A DNA stretch of 64,000 nt, taken from contig NC_088880.1 in assembly GCF_032884065.1 (NCBI RefSeq), forward strand, positions 29,105,298 through 29,169,297. Reading direction: 5' to 3'. Below the pieces are notes generated by a model. That model had not been told where the DNA came from. It saw only the letters and a program-made list of their open reading frames with translations, and made no database searches. The stretch is from Artemia franciscana (Eukaryota; Arthropoda; Branchiopoda; Anostraca; Artemiidae). Both the position numbers and the translations under genes were made by a program. Position 1 is the stretch's first letter, and every line of letters begins with the position of its first letter. Shown here in pieces: positions 20,991 to 32,419 of this stretch.

Positions 20991-21457
20991 GTTCTTTAAA
21001 TCTTTGAAATTATTTTGGCCTCAAGAAAAGTAGTGATCCCGGATACCAGTGCAGGATGGGGACCAACATATCTTCTCAAGTCTACACCGAAGCGCTTAAG
21101 CCGGCTTAGAACCGGACAGCAAGAAGTCCCTGGGACCTCCAGTAAGTTGGAGGCTTTGTGCAATCCTGGGCCCATCTTGGTCACAACATGGTTTTCAGCA
21201 CTTGGCGATGCTCTTCCATCAACAAGAGTCGAAATCCTGCACAGACAGTCCCAAACCTATTACCTCCGACTCATTATATATTCATGCCTACAAATATTGT
21301 GATACTACGGGGAGGCAGCCCATAGTAGATAAATTAGCTAGGAAGAGGTTTTTCAGCCCGAAAACGCCCATCAAAACAAACCAAGCCCAGAAAAATATCC
21401 AATAAACAGAATCCCGTACGAGTGCTGTGTTGTTTACACATAAACCTGTATAAGGCA

Positions 21458-21631
21458 CAATTACCTAAAATAAACAAAACTTATAAAGAAAGGGAAACGA
21501 AAAATACACAAAATCAAAATGAAAACATTTGTTATTCTTTTCTGTTGGCTTCACTTTGATTTTGTATAGCGTTTTTAGTTTTCTTTTTCCCTTTTCCTTA
21601 TACACTTTGTTAATTTTAGGGTAGTTACTTG
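21458..21631. repeat. foldback, ~70-bp imperfect inverted arms
   Basis: The left arm 21,458-21,523 has 'gaaacgaaaaatacacaaaa' and 'tcaaaatgaa'. The right arm 21,551-21,631 gives the complement ('ttcactttgattttgtatag' and 'ctttttcccttttccttata'). The loop is only ~27 bp. It could be a small MITE or a foldback remnant. Confidence 0.75.
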
Positions 21632-21689
21632 TCAAAAAGACCTATTTACAGTATCGCAGGAACGACTAAGACTATGAAGTAGTAACTTA

Positions 21690-22395
21690 CAATGAGTCTT
21701 GAGGAGGCTGTTGAACCAGATAAAAAAAACTACGCGCATCAAGGTTGTCAAAAGGGCGTGCCTCCAATATCTCAGAAACGGCTAAGGATAATAAGTTAAA
21801 ACTTTCAAGGAAAGTAGAACTAAATCAAAAGACATTATTTGCTTCCGAGGTGTCAAAATTCTGTATCTGCAATATCGGTTAAGGGCATTTAGTTAAAACC
21901 TACAGGGAATGTTGAAATAAATCAAAAGACACTACGGCCATCTAGGTTGTAAAATTGAATATCTACAGTATCCTAGGAAAGGCTAAGGGTTAGAAACTTC
22001 TAGTAAATATTGAGATGGACGTTGAACTAGACCAAAAGACAGTATGTGAATCCATGTTATCAAAATGATGTATGTTCATTATCTCAGGAAAGGCTAAGGA
22101 TATTAAACTGAAACTATTGAAAAACAGCAAAGAGGATGTTGAATTAAAATAATAGACACTATTTGCATCAAATTATCTAAATCTTTGTTAACTCAGGAAT
22201 TACTGTGGGTATTAAGTTGAAACTTTCAGGGAATATCGAACTAAATCAAAAGCATTATGTACGTTCAGGTTATGAAAAGGGTGTATCTGCAATATCTCAG
22301 CAACAGCTAAGGGTATTTAGTTGAAATTTTAGGAAATGTTCAACTAAGCCAAAAGACACTATGGGCATCCAGGTTGGGAGAAGGGTGTACATATT
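21690..22395 (+). repeat. tandem array of the ~110-bp monomer (locus 2)
   Basis: About seven units, each with an 'aagacactatg..catccaggtt' segment, 'gtatctgcaatatctcagga' and 'gtattaagttgaaactttc'-like blocks. The units are better preserved than at locus 1. The ~275-bp array follows after ~130 bp. Confidence 0.85.
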
Positions 22396-22499
22396 AAATG
22401 ACTGGTGTGGGTGAATTTTATCCCTTTGCTTCAATTGTCCCCATATTACCCCATTATCAGAGGTAACGTTATAGCGTTGTCTATAGTAAAATCCAAATG

Positions 22500-25150
22500 G
22501 CTCCAATGTTTTATTATTATTAATTTTTTTTTTCCCAGAGGCACTTCACACAGAATAGTTCGTCGTACAAACTTCAAAGGGGGCTTATTCGATTGGAAAT
22601 CAAGAGTTCTAGGGTCCTTTTCAAGAGTCAAAAGTAATCGGAGGGCAACTAGTCCCTCCCCACCCCCAACGCCCTTTTTTCCCCAAATACATCCGAAACA
22701 AAATTGAGGTAGCCATTTTGTTAAAAATGGTTCAAAAAGATCATATAAAAAAATTCTGGGTCGACACAACCCCCCAGAACCCGGGGGGAAGGTGTTGTAA
22801 GTTATGCCATGGGGCAAATACGGTTCTTAGAGAAGGGGTGCTCGTAGAAACTTCAGAGAGAGCTCATTTGATTGGAAATTGAACGTTCTAGTTAATTTTT
22901 TCAGAGTTAAAAGTGATCGGAGGGTGACTGTCCCCCTCCACTACGCCTTTTTTTTCCTCAAATGCATCAGATAAAATTTTGAGATAGACATTTTGTTTAA
23001 AATAGTTCAAAGGTCAGATAATAAAAACTCTGGTGTCAACAGATTCCCCCAGGACCCGGGGGCAGACGTTGTAAGTTATGCCAAGGGGCATGTATGGTTC
23101 TTATGGTAGGGATGCTCGTATAAAATTCAGAGAGTGCTCATTTGATTGGAAATTGACAGTTGTAGCTCACTTTTAAGAGTCAAAAGTGATCGGAGGCAAC
23201 TAGCCCTCCCCCCCCCTCCACGCCCTTTTCCCCAAATGCATCAGATAGAATTTTTAGATAGCCATTTTGTTATAAATAGTAAGATAAGGTTAGGTAAAAA
23301 AAAGATTAGATAACAAAAACTCTGGTGTTGACATAACCTCCAAGGGCAGGCGTTGTAGGTTATTCTCTGGGGTTATATATGGTTCTTATGGCAGGGGTAC
23401 TCTTATAAACTTCACAGAGAGCTCTTTTGTTTAGAAAGTGAAAGTTCTAGTTCACTTTTTAAGAGTCAAAAGAGATCAGAGGACAACTAGCCTCTCCCCC
23501 ACGCCCTTTTTCCCCCAAACCCTCTGGATAAAAATGCTGATAGCCATTTTCTCAAAAATTATTCAAACATCAGATAGCAAAGACTTCGGTGTCGACACAG
23601 GGCCCGGGGGCAGGCATTATAAGTAATGCATGATTCTTATGGAAAGGATGCTCGTATAAACCTCAAAGAGGGCTCGTTTGGCTGGAAATAGATAGTTCTA
23701 GTACACTTTTTGGAGGCGAAGCTATGCAATTGCCTATAGTAAAGGCCATTCGGCTCCAATATTATATTATTTATTTATTATTATTTCCCAGATGTTCTTC
23801 ATGTGGAAGGGGTCGTCATATAAACTTTGGAGGGGGCTCATTTGATCGGAAATCGGAAGTTCTAGTGCCATTTTTAAGAGCCAAAGTGATCGGAGGGCAA
23901 TTAGCCCCCACGCCCTTTTTTCCCAAATGCATTCAATAAAATTTTAGATAACCCTTTTCTTAAAAATAGTTCAAAGATCATATGACAAAAACTCCGGTGT
24001 CGACTCAACCCGAAGAAAAACTATAGTGTTGATACAACCCCCCAGAGCTCGGGCAGGCGTTCTAAGTTATGACCTTCTTTTCCTTCTTCTCTTACCTTCT
24101 TTTCCCCAAATGCGTCCAATCAATTTTTTTATATAACCATTTTGTTCACATTGGACCAAAACAATATAATAAAAACTCCAGGGATAAACAGCCCCCCCCC
24201 CCCCAGAATCCGGGGGCAAGTGTTGTAAAGTGTAAAGTGGGCTTATTCAATTGTAAATCATAATTTCTTCTGCCCTTATTTGGACTCAAAAATGATCGGG
24301 GGGCAAATAGCCCCCCACACAAGGCCATTTTTCCCCACGAGCATCCAGTCAAAATTTTGAGATAGACATTGTGTTCAAAATAGTTTAAAGGTTGAATAAA
24401 AAAAAAAATGCCGAGGTCAACACATCCCCTCAAAGCCCGGGGGCAAGTGTTGTAAGCCATGTCTCGAGGACATACAAGGTTTTATGTAAGGGGTGGTCGT
24501 AAACTTCAGAGACGGCTCGTTTGATTAGAAATTGAAAGTTCTAGTTACCTTTTTATGAGTCATTAAAAGTGATCGGAGGGTATCTACCCCCCCACGCCTT
24601 TTCCCCGAAATAATATTCGATAAAAATTTTGAAATAGCCATTTTCTTTAAAATAGTCCAAAATTCAAATTACTATAAATTAGGGGTTGAAAAATCCTCTA
24701 TAGGACCCGAACAAGAATTGTAACTTATGTAAGTTGTAAGTTCTTAAGAATCAAAAGTGATCAAAAAGTAAAGTCCGCCTCCCCCCCCCCTTCTTGTGCC
24801 TTTTTTCTCCAAATACATATTATCAAAATTTTGAAATAGCCATTTTCCTCAAAATAGTCCAAAATTCGAATTACTATAACTTATGGGTTGAGAGATATTC
24901 CCTAGCTCTCGGGGCAATGATTGTAGCTTATGTAATTTACCCATTATTAGAATAAGGTTCTGTGGAAGGGGTTGGCTCTTTTTTAAGAGTCAAAATTGAT
25001 CAATTTTCAACTAGCTTTCGCCCCACTTTCCCAAAGGGCATACGGACATGGGTGGGAGATAGCCGTTTTGTTCAAAATAGTTCCAAGGCCAAATAATTAT
25101 GCTTCTGGGGTTGACACCCCCCCCCCAGCCCTGGGGAAATGGCTCTGATC
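22500..25150 (+). repeat. tandem array of the ~275-bp monomer
   Basis: The anchor 'ttcgattggaaat' and relatives recur at about 22,591, 22,870, 23,143, 23,430, 23,680, 23,844, 24,248 and 24,523, with spacing mostly 251-286 bp. Each unit runs 'gtcaaaagtgatcggagggc', C-rich 'cccctccccacgcccttttt', 'gagatagccattttgtt', 'gtcgacacaaccccccagaa' and 'aggcgttgtaagttatgcc'. The last units degrade towards 25.1 kb. Open frames of 60-120 codons here differ from unit to unit and are not genes. Confidence 0.9.
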
Positions 25151-25185
25151 TATGGAGCTTAATTATTGTTACTTTCATATTTTGT

Positions 25186-25365
25186 TTATTTTGATACTTG
25201 GATTTAGTGATTTATGGTGCAAGGCCTGCAAGTTGCTTATTGATACTTTGATACTTTGCTACTTGATACTTTGATACTTGATACTTTGTTAACTTTGATC
25301 CTTTCTTTATTTTGATGCATTGGTACATTGATATTGTTACTTTGATACTAGTTTTGATACTTTAA
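25186..25365 (+). repeat. short tandem tract, 'tttgatac' type
   Basis: Dense 'tttgatacttgatac' repeats with irregular spacers, just after the monomer array. Confidence 0.8.
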
Positions 25366-25944
25366 TAAAAAATGTATGTTGAAAGAAAAATCTTATTTTA
25401 AAATAAGGAGTTTTTTTAACCTTGAAAATTTTTGCAATCAAAAACGAACAAAAATTAATGAAAAAAAAAATTCCCGAAAGTTTTTTTTTCCAAATTCTTT
25501 CCGAAGAATTAGGGTTATATACTTCTAATGAATGGTGTCTTTACTACAAACAAGAGTATAATTTCCCTAACGGTAAAAGTATTATTCTCTTACTTAAATA
25601 ACCAGTTCTCTTACTTAGAAATACCATACCTTAAGTGGCTACAAAGCTCTGCAAAATTAGTTTATTTTTTTATTATAATAATTGGGAGAACAGAATTCAA
25701 ACACAGGAGAATTGAAATATGGATGGGCTGCTAGACTGCGGTCGTTTTCAGGAAGTAGGGGCTTATGCACTTCTAATGATGGTGTCTTCGTTACAAACAA
25801 GATTGTGGCTACTGCCCATTTCTCTAACGGTAAAAGTATAAGGACTACTGCGTATTTGGCGCTTTACTAAAAGGAATTATATTACAAATATATTCTTTTG
25901 TTCTTATTGCAACATTGAAAATAAAAGGAAAATTGCAATGAAAC

Positions 25945-26073
25945 CAGACCAGGATTTACCGATAGAACCCGCAACTCTCACTGTTCCCGAAGTTTGGGGA
26001 TTTCCCCGAAAACCTTGCAAAAATGGAACGGCAAAAATGCTTGGACCTAGAGGTGTCAAAAATCCAGCCTTGG
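25945..26073. mobile_element. 129-bp insertion with 6-bp target duplication
   Basis: TGAAAC occurs at 25,939-25,944 and again at 26,074-26,079. Sister units at 27.23 and 27.50 kb read straight through the corresponding site ('agtgaaataaaatcttt'), so the 129 bp between are an insertion. Its ends are weakly inverted ('cagaccaggattt' against the complement of 'aaatccagccttgg'). It is open in one frame on the plus strand for all 43 codons (a VPEVWGFPRKP segment), and the length is a multiple of three; I do not recognise the protein. Confidence 0.6.
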
Positions 26074-27072
26074 TGAAACAAAATCTTGAGCTGGTGAGCT
26101 TTAAGCAATTAATATCATTGTATATCCAATATTCAGTTTAATTTATTAGTTCTTACCAAAACTCTTGATTTTTTTTTAGAATAAAGAAATATTTTGAAAT
26201 AGGGAATTTTAAAAAGCTTGAAACTTTGGCAATCAAAAATGAACAGAAATTAATTTAAACAAACGTTCCAAAAAAGAAGCTAAAATATAACAATTCAAAA
26301 TAGCGATGAAACCTTTTAATTGACAGTGGAACAACTATACAAAATTTTAACTGGATATTTCGGACACATATACAGTGTTCATCACCAGCAGTAAAACTAA
26401 AAGACATTAATCAGAAACTACTATTAAGAAAAGATTAAACTCAAAACGAATAAAAATTAAATGAACAATCATAGCAAAAAAACATACAAAAGGTACTAAT
26501 ATGTGTCTTTATGTTTTACTGCTGATGATGGACACTGTATATGTGTCCAAAATACCCAGTTAAAAAATTATATATTTATTTTAGTGTCAATTAACAGGTT
26601 TCATTCCTATTTTGAACTGTTATATCTTCGTCATGGAAAGGCAGTATGGTCTTCGAAGGTATCTAAGAAAAAGAAGCTTTCTAAAGAAAAGTAAACGCCA
26701 TTCTAAACTTCAGAAGAAGTAGAAACCTACAATAAATCAAACTCAGAACAATTAGAAATTAATATTAAAGAATAAATGAAACCCAAAACGAACAGAAATT
26801 AAATAAACAATCATAGCAAAAAAAAAATAGAACAAATACTAATATAAATGAATAAATAAATCTCAGAACGAGTAAAGATGAAGTTGAATATGCAAATCAA
26901 GCTTAAGACGAACAACATTTTGCTATTGAGGCATAAATGACACCCAAAACGAAAAGAAATTAAATAAACAATTATAGCAAACAAACAGACAATAGTTACT
27001 GATATAAATGAGTAAATAAATCTTAAAACGACTGTAACTTAAATTGAATATGCAAATCCAGCAAGAAACGAA

Positions 27073-27702
27073 CAAAAATCTCTACAGACAAGAGTTTGAG
27101 TTTTGCCTCCTTCTTTCACTGAATAGTCTAAAATCTACAGCGTCATTGGTGCTTTACTGAAAACAATTTACATTACAAATATTTTCTTTTGTGCTTATTA
27201 CACCATTGAAAATAAACATAGAAATTACTATAAAGCTAACTTTTGAACTGATGAGCTTTCAGCAATTAATATAACTATACATACATACATACAAACTATA
27301 CATATAGTTTAATTTTATTAGTTCTTTCCAAGACTGTTCAAGACAAATATAGCTTCACTGCAAACAAGTGCTTGGCTACTACCCCATTTCCTAACTGTAA
27401 AAGTCTAAAGCCTACTGCGTCATTGGTGCCTCATTTAAAATGAATTATATTACAAATATTTTCTTTTCCAGTTATTGCAGCATTGAAAATGAAAATAAAA
27501 TAACAGTGAAATAAAATCTTTAACTGATGATCTCTCAACAATTAATAGCAGTATATGTAAAACATTCGGTTTGATTTTATCTGTTCTTTTTAGGATTATT
27601 CAAGACATATAGCTTTCAGTAAAGCACCAATGACGCAGTAGATTTTAAACTTTTACAGCTAAAAAAGGAAGCAAAACTCAAACTCTTCTTTGTAGAGATT
27701 TA
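27073..27702. repeat. foldback bounded by ~90-bp inverted arms
   Basis: 27,073-27,163 and 27,613-27,702 are reverse complements, by eye about 85% ('aagagtttgagttttgcctc', 'gcgtcattggtgctttactg'). Two ~268-bp units lie between. The CR1-like LINE fragment begins at the outer edge of the right arm. Confidence 0.75.
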
Positions 27703-28670
27703 AAGCGCCACACAACCGTCTCAGATTGAATCTTGCTCAAGTAGATATCCACGCGGACGTGATCGAATGGGTCATGGATTCTTTGACTGGTTAGATCCAG
27801 CAGGTTCAACTCTTCACAGCTGATTGCAATAATATTTTTTCCAAACCATGTGATGTTACAAGTGGAACTACTCAAAGCACTGTTTTTGGTCTTACCCTAT
27901 TTCAGGTACACGTCAATTATATGGTGAATGAAACAGAAAAAGACATCACTATTCTATGTTGGTGACTCCAAGCTGTTCAGACCCGTAAATTAACAAAGTC
28001 TCCTGAGTGACCTTCATAAAATCCAAACGTATGCACTTCTTTGCTTAGATTTAACACGTTGAAGTGCAGTGTCCTTCATTTTGGTAAAAACATTTGCCGT
28101 CACCAATATACCATGTCTGATCTTTGCTCACTGACAAATTCACTACTAAAGACGAGTCGTGAAGAAAGAAATTTAGGAGCACTGGTCAATGAACAAGTAA
28201 GTTCCACGACCACTGGCAACAAAAGCAAACGGTCACTGCATTTCAAAAGTAAATTCAAACCTCACTCTCCTCTAATGTACCATCACTCTCTTACAGTCTA
28301 TCTAAACTCCTTTAAGACTATAGTCAGACCTATTTTTGATATCAGAACTTGTCTTGCCTAACTTCTCTTAAGAAGGATACTAGCCTAATCGGAGAATCTC
28401 ATTTGTGTGCCATACAACAAGAGCCAAGAGACTACGAGTATTGGCAGCTTCCAGCTGATCTCGTATCTAGATGCCACCATGGGAACATGATGCTAACCTA
28501 TAAGCATAATATACGACAAAATAACCCCCTCTTTCCTAAACACTCAAGTTACCGAAATACAAGAGGTCATTCACAGAAGTTGCTTAAACGTCCTGTTATA
28601 GGCGAACGCGAAATCATTTCTTTTCTGAGCCTAATATCAAAGACTGGGATTGTCTCCATGTTGTGACGGT
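27703..28670 (+). mobile_element. CR1-like LINE fragment, reverse transcriptase C-terminal half
   Basis: 5'-truncated. Fragments in order: KAPHNRLRLNLAQVDIHADV with IEWVMDSLTG (KVPH..L...L....V..WI..FL), DVTSGTTQSTVFGLTLFQVH (VTSGVPQGSVLGP.LF), a lost ADD box, FNTLKCSVLHFGKN, REERNLGALVN, VRPIFDIRTCLA and RDYEYWQLPADL. The last two match the CR1 'LVRP.LEYG...W' and 'RR.RGDMI' segments. There are several stops and frame changes. Catalytic residues are gone. Confidence 0.8.
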
Positions 28671-28679
28671 AATTTTGCG

Positions 28680-29650
28680 GACCATTGTGCTCTTCAAGTC
28701 CAAACTTGAAAAAAAAATGGAATAACAAGTTATGAAAATATGAGCATCATATCTCCACAGCCATGGGCATAGGCAGCATCTTGTCTAGGAGGGTAGCCAA
28801 TTCTGTGATAGAAGGGGGGTGAGCCGAAGTTTTAAATATATTGCCAACATTGACACGGAGAACAACAGATCCATTATGGACCTTATGGACGCTCCAAATA
28901 GCAAATTAAGGTAATGTTAACGGGCTGTTGAACCAAATCTTAAGACATTAACTGCATCCAGATTGTCACAAAGGTGTATATTCAAAGTCCGAAGAAAGAC
29001 TTATGGTAATAAGCTGAACCTTCCAGGGAATGTTGAACTAAATAAAAAAAAAAAAAAAAAACACTGTTTGCATCCGGGTTGTCAAAATGGTGTATCTGTA
29101 AAATCTCAGGAGCGGCTAAGGTTATAAAATTAAAACTTTCAGCGGTTGAAGATGATGTTTAATTAATTAAGAGACATTAAGTGCATCCAGGTTGTCAAGA
29201 GGATTTATCTTCCATGTCTCCAAAACAGCTAGAGTTACCAAGAAGAAATTTTGGGGGGATGTTGCACGAAGATTTAAGACACTATGTGTATCCGTCAAAG
29301 TAGTGTATATTTGTTATCTCAGGGATGGCTAAGGGTGTTTAACTTGACCCTTTCGGGGAGTGAAGAACTAAATCAAGAGACATTATGTGCATGTAGGCTG
29401 TACAAAGGATGTGTGTGCAATGTTTCTGGAATGGCTAAAGGTATTAAGTTGAAACTTTTAGGGAATGTTGAACTAAACATGTTATAAAGCACTATGTGCA
29501 TCCAGGTTCTCAAAATGACTATAATATGAAAGCATTTTCATGTTATTGACCAATGATAAAAAATTTTGTAAAAGTACTAGGTCATTCTATTAACCAGGTT
29601 ATTAACCAGTAAAAATACCAGGTCATGTTATTAACCGATCAATACAAAAA
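28680..29650 (+). repeat. tandem array of the ~110-bp monomer (locus 3)
   Basis: Clear monomers from about 28,890 to 29,520 ('tgcatccaggttgtcaaaa', 'tctcaggaatggctaaaggt', 'attaagttgaaacttttagg'), about five to six units. The flanks 28,680-28,890 and 29,520-29,650 hold unrecognised sequence and an A17 run near 29,048. Confidence 0.8.
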
Positions 29651-29810
29651 AAAAAACAGAAACTAATTTAAAAAAACTTTTACCGAGAAAGAGGTTTTTA
29701 AAGAAAAGTAAAAAGCTATATGAAAACCTAAGAGGAGCAGAAATAATGTACTATAGTATTTCAATCTTAAAACGACCTCTAGCTATAGTAAATAAATAAA
29801 TAAAAACACG

Positions 29811-30643
29811 CACGCTCCTCCTCCATCCTAATCTCTTCAAAGCCTTCCTCTTTACACCGTCCCAGGAAGTTCCCATTTCCTTAAATCTTTCTTTATAACA
29901 TCCTCCCAACCCAACCGCGGATGAATTGCTTTCTCTTTAGCCCAAGATGGTTGGCCGAAAAGAACAATCTTCGACAATCTGTCATCCTTCATCCGCAGAA
30001 CGTGGCCTAGCCATCTCAACCTTTCTTTCATTATAGCCCTAGAAAGCGGGATTGATCCACATTTCTTGTACAGTCTACTGTTTGAAATACAATCAGTCAG
30101 CCGGGTACCTAGAACAATCCGTAGGCAGTTTCTCTGTAAAACATATAGCAAATCTTTATTCGCTTTTCGGAACGCCAATGCTTCAAAACCATACTTTACC
30201 ATTGTTCTTCAAAACTTTCTCAACTGTGAAAAGACACCCTGATCATTGGCAATTCTACTATTAGTATCTTCACTGCTCCAACCATCTTTACTAATAATAC
30301 TACCAAGGTAAGTAAAGCCATTCATCTGATCAATCTTTTCGATACCTAGCGTCACCTTTTCATCTCCACTTATTCCTAGCCTTAACGACTCAGTCTTCTT
30401 AACATTAATTTTCAAACCTAATGTAGGACTCTGACCTCGCAAAACCTCCGAAAATTCATTTATTTTGCTCACACTTTCATCTAAGATGCTTAAATCATCA
30501 GCATAATCTAAGTCCTTTTTCCTCTCCATTTGATTCCGTGTTTTGCTATTGGCTTCCCTGTGCTCCTTAAGGCAAAGTCCATCATAATAATTCATATAAA
30601 GTGGGTTAGGTTTGGCTTGGCTCGTCATGACTACCTTTTGCAC
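29811..30643 (-). mobile_element. RTE-like LINE fragment, same family as 18.3-21.2 kb
   Basis: Minus strand: DLDYADDLSILDESVSKINE (catalytic box intact), KINVKKTESLRLGISGDEKV, YLGSIISKDGWSSEDTNSRI, a frame change, RNCLRIVLGTRLTDCISNSR, and LRWLGHVLRMKDDRLSKIVL. Truncated within the palm of the reverse transcriptase. It ends at a TAAA-type tail (plus 29,788-29,810), missing the last ~60 bp seen in the 18.3-kb copy. Confidence 0.88.
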
Positions 30644-30649
30644 TTATGA

Positions 30650-31440
30650 TAAGAATGGGCTGATTGCGCCGATTAAAGTGTGTCAAAGTGTTCCGTTCGA
30701 GTTATCTCTTCAGGTACATATTTTGGCCTTTCAGTTATTCTAAGTGAAATGGTTATTTGAATGAATGGTTTGTGAAATCTTTGTATAATTCCAAAAGCGG
30801 GGAGAGGGGCAAAAGGATATTGACAAAATAAAGAACCTGGGAGGAGGGCTGGTTACCCTGAAAAAGACGAAAAGTATTTTAATTTCTGATCGGGTGAGTC
30901 AGGCAGAAGACAAAAAAAGATATAAGAGACAGAATCCTCGACACTATTGCGTTGACTCTGATTATTATAATAACAGTAATTTTCTGCGGTTGGATGAAAT
31001 CCTCTTTGTTTAGATAGGTTGTTGATGAGCCTTTCTATGACTGCAGAAAAGAACCATTCAGTGACAGGAGGGAAGCCCTGTCCTTCAAAGTATAATACGA
31101 GTAAGCATTCATGACTATTTTAAGCAGTTTTCGGAATCCAAATTTAGAAATAATTTCTAAGACCACACTAAGCTTAACTAATCCTGACGAAATGCAAAAA
31201 ACTGCAAGAAGAAAGGATTAAAAATTTTAAAGACCGGATAATTTTCTTTTTTGCAATCTTGTTTTTTCATTTTGCCAAATTCGTGGAAACAACTAAGCAG
31301 AACCCATATTAATACAAACAAGTAATGTGCAAACTTGGCTGTCAGAAATAAAAGAAGACTCCATTTGAAGGCAGCCAACAAAATAAAAATTAACGCTGTT
31401 AAAGCAACAAAAAGGCATCGTTATCTACCATTAAATCCGA
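30650..31440. other. nothing recognised
   Basis: AT-rich single-copy-looking sequence, no open frame with recognisable content and no clear repeat. Confidence 0.5.
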
Positions 31441-31474
31441 AATGTACTGACTGGACTTTGTTCCCTTGTCTTCA

Positions 31475-31633
31475 GGTTCTAAATTACTCATCGCCCAGGG
31501 ACTCCACCGAGCTCACCATCCTGTAGGCTCCGCCAAAATGGACAAGAGACTGCATATCAATTATTGTTTGACTGACACCAGGTGTCTAGCACCAACTGAG
31601 CTGTCACGCGTCAATCTGGGTGTAACAGAATAA
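31475..31633 (+). CDS. possible small terminal exon, unknown product
   Basis: A polypyrimidine-AG (ending at 31,475) precedes a 52-codon frame: GSKLLIAQGLHRAHHPVGSA, KMDKRLHINYCLTDTRCLAP, TELSRVNLGVTE, stop TAA. AATAAA overlaps the stop (31,629-31,634). I do not recognise the sequence. It could be the last exon of a gene, a processed fragment of a transposon, or chance. Confidence 0.25.
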   Translation, partial: GSKLLIAQGLHRAHHPVGSAKMDKRLHINYCLTDTRCLAPTELSRVNLGVTE

Positions 31634-31639
31634 ATACAT

Positions 31640-32415
31640 GTATACACATTTATGTTGGAACTCCTACTTATTACGGTCTTAATAAAAGAATAAGCAAAGA
31701 CTAACGAGATTGTATGTTTTTCAAACAGTCAAAACCCTATGAATTGATCGCAAAATATGAAGACAAGAGTCTTTAATCTTCTAGAAACGACTGGCCTGAT
31801 ATGTCTAAATTACTTGTTACCTACTTGATTCTGCTTTTCAAATTGTCTCAATAAGGAAGAAAATTGATATTCGAAGCAAAAAGTACACCACCAAGCCTAG
31901 AAAGGGAAAAAACCCAAATGGATATACTTTTTCATTCTTCACTAATTTTTTTTTTTTTAATTAGCGATTGCTCACACTGAGATTTCAGCTCCTTCATTTT
32001 AAGTCGTAGCTCAATTTTGCCGGAATTCAAGTTCATTTCGTTAAAATATGAAGATAGATGGCAGGAATGAAACGTTCCCAATTCTAAGATGTCGCTATTA
32101 CTTCACTTTCATCGTCATTAAATAAATTTATAGGCTTTTTTAGTGTAGAAAATTAAGGATATATTAAATTAAAAAGGTGCAGTAGTCTGTATTAGCTTAT
32201 GTTAAATCAGCTTTGTAACTAATAGAACCTGTAATAATGCTTGTTTTAAAGAGTTCCCCCTTGTTCATAGCCTAGATTGAATTGCCATAAATAGGCCTAT
32301 AGCTTATTTGTTACTGATAGTAAAAAGTAGAGCCTAATGCTGCAGACACACTTTAAGCTTAAGCATAAACTTTTCAAGCCTGATCTTGGCTATGAGATCT
32401 TTAAGTTAGGATACC
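31640..32415. other. nothing recognised
   Basis: AT-rich sequence between the possible exon and a LINE; no feature supported. Confidence 0.5.
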
Positions 32416-32419
32416 GATA

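Larger units (their letters stand above)
18303..21200 (-). mobile_element. LINE, RTE-like (endonuclease + reverse transcriptase), near full length
   Basis: Minus strand. APE-type endonuclease, reverse transcriptase and the C-terminal LRWLGHVLRMKDDRLPK region follow each other in one reading frame from 20,990 to about 18,396. Four in-frame stops interrupt it and there is no frameshift. The 3' end carries a short TAC/TAA-type tail (plus strand 18,303-18,330), typical of RTE-group elements. The protein resembles the 'craniofacial development protein 2-like' LINE proteins of many invertebrate annotations. The 5' limit is not fixed; the likely 5' UTR reaches at least 21,190. Two 3' fragments of the same family lie at 29.8-30.6 and 53.0-53.5 kb. 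Confidence 0.92.
25500..27702 (+). repeat. ~268-bp tandem/dispersed units with 'aaacgaacagaaatta' spacers
   Basis: Units share 'actgcgtcattggtgcttta', 'ttatattacaaatattttct', 'gcaacattgaaaataaaa' and 'gatgagctttcagcaattaa'. Clear starts are near 25,850, 27,145 and 27,417 (period ~268 at the last pair); a partial unit is near 25,540. The spacer 26.2-27.07 kb is A-rich with repeated 'aaaacgaacagaaattaa'. Confidence 0.75.

Noticed and set aside
22405-24460. Several 100-124-codon frames in the satellite array
   Set aside because: The frame and product change from unit to unit, and C/G runs simply lack stops.
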